Below are positions 12,320-22,489 of a stretch of 64,000 bases of DNA, piece by piece. A program made the position numbers and the translations under genes. Location of the stretch: contig CP136064.1 of NCBI GenBank assembly GCA_032622095.1, positions 262,549,863 to 262,613,862 on the forward strand, written 5' to 3'. Position 1 is the stretch's first letter. Each line of letters starts with the position of its first letter. The notes beneath the pieces were generated by a model. That model saw only the letters and a list, made by a program, of their open reading frames with translations, ran no database searches and was not told the DNA's origin. The DNA is from Siphonodentalium dalli (lineage: Eukaryota > Mollusca > Scaphopoda > Gadilida > Siphonodentaliidae).

Positions 12320-12605
12320 ATTATCTGAATATTCCATGGGATAACTACCCACCAATTATGTTTTAGTATAGAAAGGGTTAACGTATTGTCTGAATATTTC
12401 CCATGGGATAACTGCTCACCAATGATGCTTTGGTATAGAAAGGGTTAAACTTATGATATGAATATTTCCTATGGGATAACTACTCACTAGTGACGCTTTA
12501 GTATATAAAGGGATAACTTATTATCTGAATATTTCATATGAGATAACTATATACACGTCAATGATGCTTTAGTGTAGAAAGGGTTAACGTACATGATGCT
12601 TTAGT
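12320..12605. repeat. 67-68-bp tandem repeat, about 4.5 copies
   Basis: GGGATAAC recurs at about 12338, 12405, 12473 and 12541 (the last as AGATAAC). Each unit also holds GAATATTTC, CCAATGATGCTTTAGTATAG and AAAGGGTTAA. The array ends at the MITE at 12618. Confidence 0.85.
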
Positions 12606-12617
12606 ACAAAGTTGTTT

Positions 12618-12758
12618 CTTAAAGGGGGACTGTACACAAAATCCAGCCATTTATGTGACCATATCCAATTATACTCAACATAATACATGCCACAGATGAA
12701 TGAATTTGAGCCATGGATGAGTGCAAAATACACCCATGGTAATACAGTCCCCCCTTAA
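12618..12758. mobile_element. Short MITE with CTTAAAGGGGGACTGTA ends
   Basis: The left CTTAAAGGGGGACTGTAC is mirrored by TACAGTCCCCCCTTAA on the right, 140 bp apart. The inner segment CCAGCCATTTATGTGACCAT to GAATTTGAGCC has a diverged relative at about 17600-17690 (CCGGCCATTTATGGGACCAT to GATTTTGAGCC). Confidence 0.75.
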
Positions 12759-13220
12759 ATAAATCAAACCAACTATTGATAAAACTGAACGAATACGTGT
12801 TTTCGTCACCTGGATATAATTTCACACAAACAAAAACGTGCATGTAAAATCGGCGTGAATTACTCAGATAATCATAAATAAATATAGCAACATATAACCG
12901 TAGAATGACCTGCCGATAGTCAGCTCTTCCTGCCAAGAATTCGTTGTGGGTTGGTACATTCCATTGTGATCATGCGATATTATCTAGCATCTTATATAGA
13001 GCATGTGAAGCCACGTCCGGTGTTTTGATGATGCTTCCGGCTTGCACTTGATTTCTACAACTTCTTTGCATTTCTTCATTCTGATGAACAGATGGGATGG
13101 GTATCAGCATTATTATTGACAAATTTAATGCTGAGTATGGTATGGCCAGGTGTCCTCGATTTATATATATTATTGCATACCCCAGAATGTACATTGTATA
13201 CAGAGGATATCTAGTGAGCC
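12759..13220. other. Intronic stretch, nothing recognised
   Basis: No coding exon or clear repeat is seen between the MITE and the next foldback element. Confidence 0.4.
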
Positions 13221-13334
13221 GCAATTCTATACGAAATTTATTAGCTGAGTGCACTAAATTCGACTCAAGCCGAGCTCTATCGAGGCTCGAATCGAATTTA
13301 GTGGACGTGGTTAATACATTTCGTATAGAATTAC
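13221..13334. repeat. Foldback element, GAGCCGAGG family, copy 2
   Basis: GCAATTCTATACGAAATTTA pairs with the right arm ending TTTCGTATAGAATTAC. The centre AAGCCGAGCTCTATCGAGGCT is nearly palindromic. It is a close relative of the element at 131-244. Open frames on both strands cross it because the arms are complementary, not because it is coding. Confidence 0.75.
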
Positions 13335-13674
13335 GACGAATTGAAGATCCATTTTTATCACACAATTACATTTTAGCAAGGGAAATACGATCTCGAACGG
13401 CTGGGGTTAAAACAAATTAATATTGATTTGCGGAATTGAATGGAATGGAATTGTTTATTAGCAAAGTCAACATCTAAGTTGCAATATGCTATACAACTTA
13501 TATACATATATACAAACAATACATAACATACATGTACATCAATAAATGAGTCCATCATATTATATGATATTAATAATAAATACAAATAATGCTAATACAT
13601 TCAAGAATATTTTTTCTTAAATGGTATAACTCATATAATATTTACATTATATATAATATAATGTAATACTTGCG

Positions 13675-14790
13675 TCATGGTAACTTTATAAACGATAATT
13701 TTAAGAATATGCTCACACTTTTCAATATACTTATATTAAGCAGTGGCAGCATTATGTATAATTTATTTCTGTTAGGATTTTCCCAGTAATACTTCGGGAT
13801 ATAGGTTTCTCGCAGGTCGATAAGTTCTGTACACAAAATAACAAAATGGTATTCATCACAAAATGTTTCGCCACATAACGGGCATTTCGTGTCTTTACAT
13901 TTACTTTTATTCCATCTGCATTGCTCCACCGGTAGTCTGTGATTGGCTGTTCTACATTTCAGTAAATAAGTAGCCAGATGAGAGGGCATATATACTAATT
14001 ATCGGCTCAACCTGACAGAATCCTTTATGTTTCGATAAAATATGGCACAGGTTGAGATAGACATATTTAGATTGCCGAAGAGGCAACCTGCGTGTTGTTT
14101 TATTACTTTCGCTTTTATGCGTTTCATGTCTGTCGTGCTTAGTGGTGACTGATTCTGCCACGCACTTTCCATATTTACTTATCGCAGCGTTTCTTCGATA
14201 AAAGAAATCAATTTAATCTTGTTTTGTTATATGGCATCACTATCATTGAGATACCTGTGTAGAAGGAATACATTCTTAGCTAGTTCCGATCCTTCGTGTG
14301 ATACTAGTTTTGACCAATATGATATTGCTCTGCACTTAATTTCGATCATTACGGGGTATCCCAATTCTGCATATATCATGTAATTTGGTATTCTAGACTT
14401 CATTGTTGTGATTATGAGAATTTAAGATGAATGGTCTCCAAAATTTGAGTTTTCTCGAAACACCAAACTTCACCACCATACAGCATAATCGGCATACTCA
14501 TAGATTCAAACAATTTAAAATAGTTCAAGTTTGAGGTTGCGCAGTCGCTCAGAAAACTTTGTATATCGTTCACAAACAAAGAAAATAAAAGAGGTGACAT
14601 TGGTCATCTTGAAGTAAGCCAATCTGGCTATAAAGAAGTCTGATTGCGAATTATTATTTTTCACACATAATTTTGTATTGTCGTACATGCTTCGTATTAC
14701 CCGTAGAATATTACCGTTTATATCTGCTTGCATAAGTTTGTTTATCACAACCAAAGACGAAGTAAAGACACCTTCAAAAAATATTGTTTC
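13675..14790 (-). pseudogene. Decayed LINE reverse transcriptase fragment, minus strand
   Basis: On the minus strand, fragments in shifting frames match the second LINE type seen at 46.4-49.3 kb. They run from thumb-like sequence with SMYDNTKLCVKNN, through SPLLFSLFVNDIQSF and PIMLYGGEVWCFE, to a C-terminal zinc-knuckle region with CPLCGETFCDEYHFVILC. The segment between FVNDIQ and PIMLYG, which should contain the YADD catalytic motif, has been deleted. Several frameshifts and stops follow. The copy is non-functional and antisense to the receptor gene. Confidence 0.8.
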
Positions 14791-16200
14791 ATTTTAAATG
14801 TGTCGTTTTTCGTGGTGACAAATTATTCAACCACTCTTTATCTCCCGTGTTTATCTCACAACACAAATCGAATTTCATAATTATGTTCTAATTGACATAA
14901 TATTAACGTTCCGGCATTGACATCGACACATCATTTCGCTAAGCTCTTATTCCAATAGACGCGCCGATAATACACATGTGTCTTACTAAACACATGATGC
15001 CGGGTCTATGGACTAATGATGTGATAAAATACCTTATGGGACGAGATAGAGCATCTTCAAGCAATTTCCTGTTTATATATCTCCATTGGAGCTTCCTAAT
15101 AACTTCGTTCATGATGTACATTCAGTGTAGCCCTACTAAGTTTTCATATATGTCAGTTAACTAATGCCAACGTTAGCCGTAGCTTTGAACTTTCATTAGT
15201 ACTACCAATCAACTGCCTTTTGAAACATTGCTGTATCCTCATGCAAATAGGTTCATGTTGGACGTAAATATTTATATTGGACGGATTTCGTTCTCAAATA
15301 AACCCACCGTGAGCGTATGCCCGTTATTCCGCTTCATGGGTGCGGGCCGCAGGGAAGACAAATTATACAGAGCGTGCATTTGGATGGTTGTCGATGAAAA
15401 AAGGTAGATTGAATGTCAACATGGACGTATTTCGTATGGAAATAGTACCATATCAGATGTTTTAACACCTCCGTTTTATTTCCATATTGATGTTAAATAA
15501 TGCCAATATGAGCACATGTTGCTCATTAAAATACGCCCATTGTGTACTTATTTTGATGAGAACATTACTGTGCCATAAAGACGACTGTTTTTAGATTATA
15601 ACATTTATGCAACTTATTAAAGCATTGTTATGAAATACAGTCTACTGTGGACGAACGGAATATTTGTAGTCATTATTGTAATACTGTATACTTCGAGGCG
15701 GAGTGTTATTATATAATGTTGGTACAGAATATGCTCGATTATGAAATTCGCGCACATATTTCGTGAAGGATAGTTGGTATGTTGATTGGAATTGTGTACT
15801 GATTCAAAAAATAATAAAACCATTTCGGTACAATTTTTGTCTAGGACAACCCCTATTTTGACATGGATTAACATGATCTTATGAAGTTATTGTAACAAAT
15901 CCATCCAGTTTGAACATCTATGCTGCACCGCGGATAACTGAATGTATTATAAAACCCAAGTTCGGTGTGATTTATACCACGAATGGACATCTATGCAACA
16001 TCGGCGATAACAGAAAGTATTATAGAGCCCAGGTTCCGTGTGAATTTATGCCGAGACACCGACAAATAGCTGTTTGGAAACAAATATTGCTACTCGTTTG
16101 CGCGAATTTATATTGTTCGAGCGTTGGACAGTTCAGAGTACGTACCTGTTTCCAGGAGAAAGTTGTTATAGAAATATATTTTATCGTATACCATAAATAG
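14791..16200. other. Intronic stretch with a small direct repeat
   Basis: An ~80-bp segment (CATCTATGC-GCA...GATAAC...GTATTATA) is directly duplicated at about 15915-16060. A stretch at 15370-15550 (TGTCGATGAAAAAAGGTAGATT) has a diverged relative at 61935-62160. No exon recognised. Confidence 0.5.
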
Positions 16201-16203
16201 AGG

Positions 16204-16314
16204 ATCTACAACGAGTCCCCAGTTTATAGCGGAATTTACAAAAAGGCTCGGTCCAGACCTAATTTACTGGACAAGTTTTGTAAATTCCGCTATAAATTGG
16301 GGACGATTTGTAGA
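16204..16314. repeat. Foldback element with near-perfect 40-base arms
   Basis: ATCTACAACGAGTCCCCAGT then TTATAGCGGAATTTAC is complementary to GTAAATTCCGCTATAA then ATTGGGGACGATTTGTAGAT, with a central CGGTCCAGACC. The 5' flank AGAGG matches the junction of the elements at 131 and 13221, but the arms differ, so this is a related subfamily. Confidence 0.8.
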
Positions 16315-17766
16315 TGTTATTTATTACATGATCCAAAACCTCGACAAAGCATACTTAAATCAACAAATGGGACGCATAACTAACATCGGCTTCTATAAGG
16401 CATGCGATGACGTTTCACGTAACTATACATTGTTTGAACGCGTAAAGAAATAGTCCCAGATAAATAAAGACTCTTTGGCGTATTTAATGGCGTATAATAA
16501 TGACATAACTTTTCAAACTCTTCATTCATTATAATCTGTTGGACAAATATTGGAAACCATAGTATTTGGAATCGTAGCGTTCGGAGGTTATTTATAGGAT
16601 TTTATCGGAGAGTGTAACACAGTTCTACTTACTTTCTCTTTCTCAAATTGCAAGTACTAATAAAACACGTACAAATAATTAATTACGTTCATCTGCAGAG
16701 AATATTGTTGATGAATTAAATTGATATAGTAATTGCTTGAATTCGGTCAGGCTCCAATTAAATGGGATAATACAAACTTTCATACCCCGACTTCGTATGA
16801 TCAGACGGACTAATTGAAGTAATAGATAAAATCTCATCAAAGAGACAAAGTAGGTCTCAGTTAGTATACAGCATGCACGTGTAACAATGAAGTGTGTTCC
16901 ATGTTAATTTTGTCCTGACATGGGAACAATAAAGAGAATATTGAATTTCATAATAAACTGTATTGTTTTGGAGTAGATGCCAAAAATGTATTAATTCATA
17001 AAACAATTATTTCGCTCGTGGCACGTCGCGCGCGAAAAAGAACATTTGTATCGGCCACCAATGAGACATTGCTTTAGGTGTCCGCTCAAAAACACTACTA
17101 CATATCCTCTAAATACACATGAATGATAGATTTTCTGTGTTCTGTGATGTAATTTTCTGAAGCATACGTCTGACGTTTAGAACGAAGTGACTTAAATATA
17201 TAGCCCTGGGACTTAGATCTACGACCTGACGTTACAATACACATAGAGCTTATCACCCATGTTTAGCGCTTTGTCGTCTGCAGTCTTAATTTGGTTATAA
17301 TGGCGGCATGACGTCATTTAATTGCGTCGCATTATTTTAGTTGATATTCACACTCCAAATAATGACCAGGTGCATGAATGTTAGTGGTAGGCGGTACATT
17401 ATACCTTACGTTATTGAATTTGGAATTCAATAATCCGCTCAAATAAATTGAATATAAAGGATATCAAATCCAATGTTTATTTCCTTCTTAATTTAATTTT
17501 AAGGTTTATACAGAGAGCTGTGCGTTAGAATAATAATACAAGCTTGTGTCTAACGTCATCAACTTACGGGGAATGACATACTGACGTAGATTCAAATGGG
17601 GAATTTACCCTCAATCCGGCCATTTATGGGACCATCTCCCTTTATAGACAACATAATATTTGCAATAAATGAATGATTTTGAGCCAGCTAATCCTCGCTG
17701 CTTGTCGGAGTTTTTTTTAGATGCGGCAGATCTCCTTGTGATAACGTATATCGTATTTCCTTTCAG
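16315..17766. other. Intronic stretch with one MITE remnant
   Basis: Apart from the remnant at about 17600-17690 that is related to the MITE at 12618, I see nothing until the polypyrimidine tract before the LDLa exon. Confidence 0.45.
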
Positions 17767-17883
17767 CCTCCACTTGCGGGGATGGGAAATTCAAATGTCG
17801 AACATCTGACCAGTGCTTCACAAATGCCATCAAATGTAACGGTGTCAGTGAATGTGATGACGCAAGTGACGAGGAACGATGCC
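17767..17883 (+). CDS. LDL-receptor class A module exon
   Basis: Acceptor TTTCAG at 17761-17766 and donor GTATGT at 17884 bound a 117-nt exon that starts and ends in phase 1. It encodes one complete LDLa repeat: TCGDGKFKC, then QCF, IKC, and CNGVSECDDASDEERC, giving six cysteines in the family order and the Asp/Ser/Asp/Glu calcium cage. Family knowledge: such ~40-residue modules bind calcium and mediate extracellular ligand contact. It fits in frame between the signal peptide at 1165 and the lectin exon at 19251 (junction codons GCC and CAA). It lies before the second signal-peptide exon at 18389, so a transcript starting there would lack LDLa. Membership in the receptor gene is inferred from phase and order. 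Confidence 0.85.
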
Positions 17884-18388
17884 GTATGTAATAGTTACTA
17901 ATAACCCACCAACTAGAGAGCTTTTGCAAAATCATGATCACAATTCTATATACTTTATTGCTTAATCGCTACTTGACATAATATATGGCAAGTCAAACAG
18001 CCTTATACGACAACAAATAAACAACTACGAGGAAACATTAAAGGGACACAAAGCATTCGAAGTGGGTGAATGTGCAAAATATAAAAATGTCTGCAGAATG
18101 CCTATAAATATAACATGAGAAATAGATTAACTCTGTTCGTATAAACAATTCAATTCAATTCAATATTTGAAACCATTGTTATGTAAACAAAACCTTTACC
18201 GTGATGTGTCAATAAACATCACCAATCATGTAGTAAGTTGAAATTTGTTAATATGAATATGATTTTCAGAAGACAATATATATGCTTTGATTTTGTCCAA
18301 TATTATTGCACTCATTCCGCTCTAACAGAAATATTTACATAACAATGGTTTTGATATGCGAATTAACGTTATTGTTGAGTTGCTAATA

Positions 18389-18470
18389 ATGAAAATTAGA
18401 AGGAAATCGAACCATTTTTGCTTGTACTTATTGATGCTAGTTGTATTACATAGTCTTATCACATTTAACG
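18389..18470 (+). CDS. Alternative first coding exon (signal peptide 2) of the receptor
   Basis: ATG at 18389 opens 27 codons: a basic start (MKIRRKSNH) and then a hydrophobic core (FCLYLLMLVVL), a textbook signal peptide. It ends in phase 1 at donor GTAAGA (18471). Splicing to the lectin exon at 19251 gives GAA and continues in frame. Using this start, the twelve-exon model totals 1980 nt and stays open to the stop at 63627. The upstream ATG at 18356 is in the same frame, but its extra residues would bury the signal; I prefer 18389. The promoter is not identifiable. Relative to the start at 1165, it would give an isoform without LDLa. Confidence 0.7.
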
Positions 18471-19250
18471 GTAAGAAATATGTTGTGTTCCCTGGGCTGG
18501 TTATTTCCGCGGGAGATCTGAAACTTGCTCAATCACTAGGAAGACATGCCACTTATATCAAATCTGAAAATAAGGAGATTTCACTTTCGAATGTTCACAA
18601 GCGATCGGTTTTCCGTACCTTTTAAAACAGTTACGGTAGTCAAATTATGCGGAGCAATCCAGTGCCATCAGACTTCATGGTTTTCAGAGTTTATGGCAGC
18701 AATGCATGATTTAGTCCGCTTGAGCACGTAATTGCTCATTTTAACCAGTTTTCTGTGTGCAATAACTTTCTTGATTTTCACTCCCTGTATATTGGCGACA
18801 TGTAACTATTTATCTTCAATACAATTGCTACCTATATATATATGTTTAGCCTATATTGCACTGGATAATTATATATAATATTATATGTTTATAATATATT
18901 TTTGTTTCCCTTATCGCGCATCTGCGTCGCATCCGGTGCACTGTTGTTCGCGTTTTTTCTTACTATTCTGATACGGTTGTCCTCGACATAATGCTGTATT
19001 TGTCCTTTGTTGCGATATGTTGGATGGTGGTGTGACTGGTCATAATTAACATGTATCACATTTTAGATTAAAAAAAAAACATACCAGGCAGATTTTTAAA
19101 ACATTCATTTTGAAATATCGTTATGTTTTTGGAAAAACTTGAGTTGAGGCCATAATTTGCTGAACGCGGAGAGCGCCGATGTTGTATTAATTTTTAACAA
19201 AATTGACGCACAAAACCGTTCTAAAACGAAATATAATCTTTTAAATACAG

Positions 19251-19436
19251 AACATATCTTGCATGACACTAAAGCCGCATGGATTGTTGCCAACAGAACA
19301 TGCCACGACAAAGGAGGAAGATTGGCCGCCCTTCCGACTGAACATGAGGTGATGCGTGCGGCGCGGAAACTGGCTGACGGAGACTCCGCGTGGATCGGAG
19401 GACTCAAAAACAACACTGGCTGGGAATGGCGGAGTG
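19251..19436 (+). CDS. C-type lectin domain A, N-terminal half
   Basis: Acceptor ATACAG (19245-19250) and donor GTGAGT (19437) bound a 186-nt phase 1-1 exon. The product shows the lectin signature AAWIVANRTCHDKGGRLAALP, then EHEVM, then WIGGLKNNTGWEWRSG: the helix-alpha cysteine, the GGRLA turn, the WIGG core strand and the WEW strand. One N-glycosylation site (NRT) and one near NNT are visible. The domain stops exactly where lectin long-form loops would begin. Its missing half is found 20 kb away at 39557 (phase 1), with both WSC domains between. No other second half is visible between 19437 and 22358. The early hairpin cysteines of long-form CTLDs are absent, so this is a short-form domain. 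Confidence 0.88.
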
Positions 19437-19950
19437 GTGAGTGTCCATCGTGCCGTATGAGAAACTAGCTTCGGTTATGCGCCTGCATGTGGGCTAAGTT
19501 AGCTAGCATTGTACCCTAATACATCTAATTACTATAATAAGTCCAATGAACAAATTTATTAGAATCGCATTGCCACACAAACGTGATATTGACCATCGCG
19601 CTCGTTATTACGCCACCTGTGGTGTATCTAGCTGCTGAGATTTTGATATTGCGTGGTGGACAGGGCGAATGCATTGTGGGGCTTTTATTTATAGAGTTGG
19701 AAATTCCGTTTATTTAAAAGTCGGAACTACGCGACCAGTAGGCCAAGTCCAGTAAAACGGTTCGTTATAGGTGCTGGTTGTTATTGTTATTTTAACGGAA
19801 TTCTGAGTTGGTCATTCGCGAAACCAATATATTTTATATTCTATAATTAAAACCGTGGGTATATAATATATGATCCTCTTTATGGATATTGTAGGAAGGT
19901 AAATTTAGCTAAAGCGGTGGGATATCTTGCAAGACAACACATTTCGGTTC
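19437..19950. repeat. Intronic segment directly repeated at 20.99-21.57 kb
   Basis: AATTTATTAGAATCGCATTG-CCACAC and TTAACGGAATTCTGAG followed by AACCAATATATTTTATATT recur, diverged and in rearranged order, around 21050-21120 and 21540-21575. The duplicated segments flank the foldback element at 19951-20655. No coding content. Confidence 0.5.
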
Positions 19951-20655
19951 GCGCTATAACTGCTCAATGTTTTAACGTGTTACACAACGTCTGATAAAAA
20001 GAGTTCTATCTGGAATATTCACACTATTTTTTCAGAGAACATGCATAGAGTAAACATAGTCCCATCGGACTATCGTAAAGTAGTTCCGTTTAATTCGGGA
20101 TTAATTAACCCTCAGACTGCCGAAACTGCCGACAATAAATTCGCTTGTTCGTGTCCCCCGAAAATCAAACTTGCCTGTTTAGAGGTCCCATTTTCGTGGC
20201 TAATGGTGATAGAATCACAATTTTCAGTCAAGTTCATGGATAAATTACATTACACTTAATCGGCTTATGTCCGCGGCCATAAACCTGCGTTTTGATAACA
20301 ATTTATTCGAGACAAACTGTTGCGCGGGTATCAGTCGGCGCTTATCGGTTGAAGTTATTATGATCGTGCAGCCTGCACGTGCAACAAGTGTTCAAATACA
20401 ACAGAAGAAAAAAATACTATGTCAAATAAATAACGTGATCAATGGACAGACAAGTTTCATTTCCGTGGGACACGAAAAAGCGAATTTAATGTCGTCAGTT
20501 TCGGCAGTCTGAGGGTTTTAATTAATCTCCTTTACGATATCCCGATAGGACTATGTTTACTCTATGTTCTCTGAAAAAAATTGGTGTGAATATTCCCGAT
20601 AGAACTATTTTTATCAGACGTTTTGTAACACATTAAAACATTGAGCAGTTAGCGC
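19951..20655. mobile_element. Foldback element with ~250-bp inverted arms
   Basis: The left arm (GCGCTATAACTGCTCAATG ... CTCAGACTGCCGAAACTGCC) is the imperfect reverse complement of the right arm (GGCAGTCTGAGGG ... CATTGAGCAGTTAGCGC). The arms pair over most of the element, leaving a loop of about 200 bp. Frames at 20041-20259 and 20267-20512 are by-products of the arms. No transposase visible. Confidence 0.85.
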
Positions 20656-21602
20656 AATTTTCTGGAATTTCGGACTATTTCGTCTATAAAAATACGATGA
20701 GCAACTGAAAATGTTTTTCAACATTCTGGAAGGGGTATATGTCCATGGTATATATGTTTAAAATTTCACGCATAAACTATGACAGATAACAAAGTTATAA
20801 TTAGTTTTGTAGGCCCACCATAAATCCCCTATAATAAACGCATGCCTCCGTAAGCACATGGCTTTGCTGTGGATACTTTCGTTCCCAGCATGGATCATTC
20901 TCGCTATCTGTAACATGTCTATGAACAATGGCTGTGCCATGCACTCTTAGCTTTGATCCGCATTTAGAAGCATTCTGGTGTGGCGAATGAGAAACCTGCA
21001 GTAATTTATAAGCCGTAGTTCATTGTAATAATTTGAAGAATTACTTATCTTAACGGAATTCTGAGGCGGTCCATTCATTTAACCAATATATTTTATATTA
21101 TGATTTATATTTATGGCTAATAATATGATCTTGGTGGCGTTACCATTTCTGACTATGGTTTTCTTGTTATTATTTTGTTCCCGCGATAAATTACTCGTCA
21201 TCAGTACGTGGAGGAAATGGCTGTGCGGATGCGCGCGCATTCATTGTACCATGCGATTTTTTACATTAGCTTAATTCGCTTCATTCCTGCGAATAGCAGT
21301 CGAAGTTATTATCCTATACTAATACAAGTATATATGAAATGCAAGCCATCTATGCAATTATTTATAGTGATACTTGTTTCAGGGGGTAGCAGGAAGACAG
21401 CCCGATAGGGCTAGGCCAACCCCCAACAATATATACAGCATTTACTTTATTATATGTTACTGCCATTGTATTATTCATGTGTATATTGTAAATAAATTAT
21501 CCTATCCTACATCTGATTGCTCATAATCTAATAAGACTAATGGACTTAAATTTATTAAAGTCGCATTGCCACACAGGTATTAGAGCGCCATTCGCGTATC
21601 AT
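20656..21602. other. Intronic stretch, nothing recognised beyond the direct repeat noted
   Basis: I specifically looked here for a second half of C-type lectin domain A and found none: no Trp/Cys pattern between an AG and a GT border. Confidence 0.5.
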
Positions 21603-22182
21603 TTTTAACATTATTGTGTTTATATAAGGATTAACTGTCATGTGGACTGTTTTTATGGAGATGTAGCCGCGAGCTGAGTGGTCCCCAAGAAAGTCTGGAA
21701 ATAGTGTTTCTGTCATTTGCAGAATGAGGTCCTCAGAGGGTGAATTTACTGATGCTATCCGAAGGGTTTTACATACAAGTTATGACCACTCACCTCGCGG
21801 TTACATCTCCATAAAAACAGTCCACATGACAGTTAATCCTTATATTTATATACATTTAGCGAAAAAGCCACTCTTGTAAATGTATTTAAATCGAAAAGTG
21901 TATCGTGACAAAACCAGCCCAAAATATCCCATAGCACCCTTGGCAAAAGTTAACAGGAACCATTTCTCTTTATATTGAAACCCGATGATTTATTAAGTCA
22001 ATCCTGCGCGAGTCCAAATGCGCCCAAAACATTACGCGTTCGTCTTTCCAAAACCAATGGCGCGTCGATGTAATTATGAGGCTGCAATTATGACCTCTTG
22101 CGCGTTCACCGAGAAATAATTACAACTAGCCACGTGGGCGCCGACTAATCGGAATGCTGGCTTTAGTGATAATCACACTAAG
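21603..22182. mobile_element. MITE-like element with a terminal hairpin, copy 1
   Basis: One end is a ~230-bp hairpin whose arms read ATAAGGATTAACTGTCATGT then GGACTGTTTTTATGGAGATG. The body holds GAACGCGTAATG-type sequence (as its complement CATTACGCGTTCGTCTTTCC), and the other end is GCCACGTGGGCGCCGACTAA followed by a small TTAGTGATAATCACACTAA palindrome. A second copy in the opposite orientation is at 59727-60232. No coding frame. Confidence 0.8.
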
Positions 22183-22358
22183 TATGTAAATATATGAAGA
22201 TATAGACAGTACCATGCAACGAATGCTCTCTATTCAGCGGTTTGTCTTTGCTCGCCCATAGGAAAATAGTATGTAACCACTCACAAACCACATATTATCT
22301 TCGATGTCACATACGTATGCTCTATCGGTTATACCAGCTTATCCTTCTTTGTTTTCAG

Positions 22359-22489
22359 ACAGGAGCAAATTGTACGATCGAGTTGGCTGCTTTACCGAGA
22401 AGAAACTCACACCACGTCCAGTCTACGATACGAAGAATTTTGGAAAATGCAAAAGTTATTGTACTAATTATACTTACATGGGCATCAAG
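22359..22489 (+). CDS. WSC domain 1, N-terminal half
   Basis: Acceptor TTTTCAG and donor GTGAGT (22490) bound a 131-nt exon, phase 1 in, phase 0 out. The product reads DRVGCFTEK, then GKCKSYCTNYTYMGIK, which is the opening of a WSC domain (GCF, then C-x3-C, then the Y-x-GI/GL strand). WSC domains are putative carbohydrate-binding modules found in fungal wall sensors, polycystin-1 and many invertebrate receptors. It continues in frame into the phase-0 exon at 25348. The phase-1 entry accepts the lectin exon ending at 19436 (junction codon GAC). Confidence 0.85.

Noticed and set aside
13097-13420. 107-codon + frame and 131-codon minus frame over the same DNA
   Set aside because: Both cross the hairpin at 13221-13334; complementary arms give matching frames on both strands.
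15910-16200. 96-codon + frame
   Set aside because: Crosses an internal ~80-bp direct duplication; no domain, no splice-site support, and no link in phase with the receptor exons.
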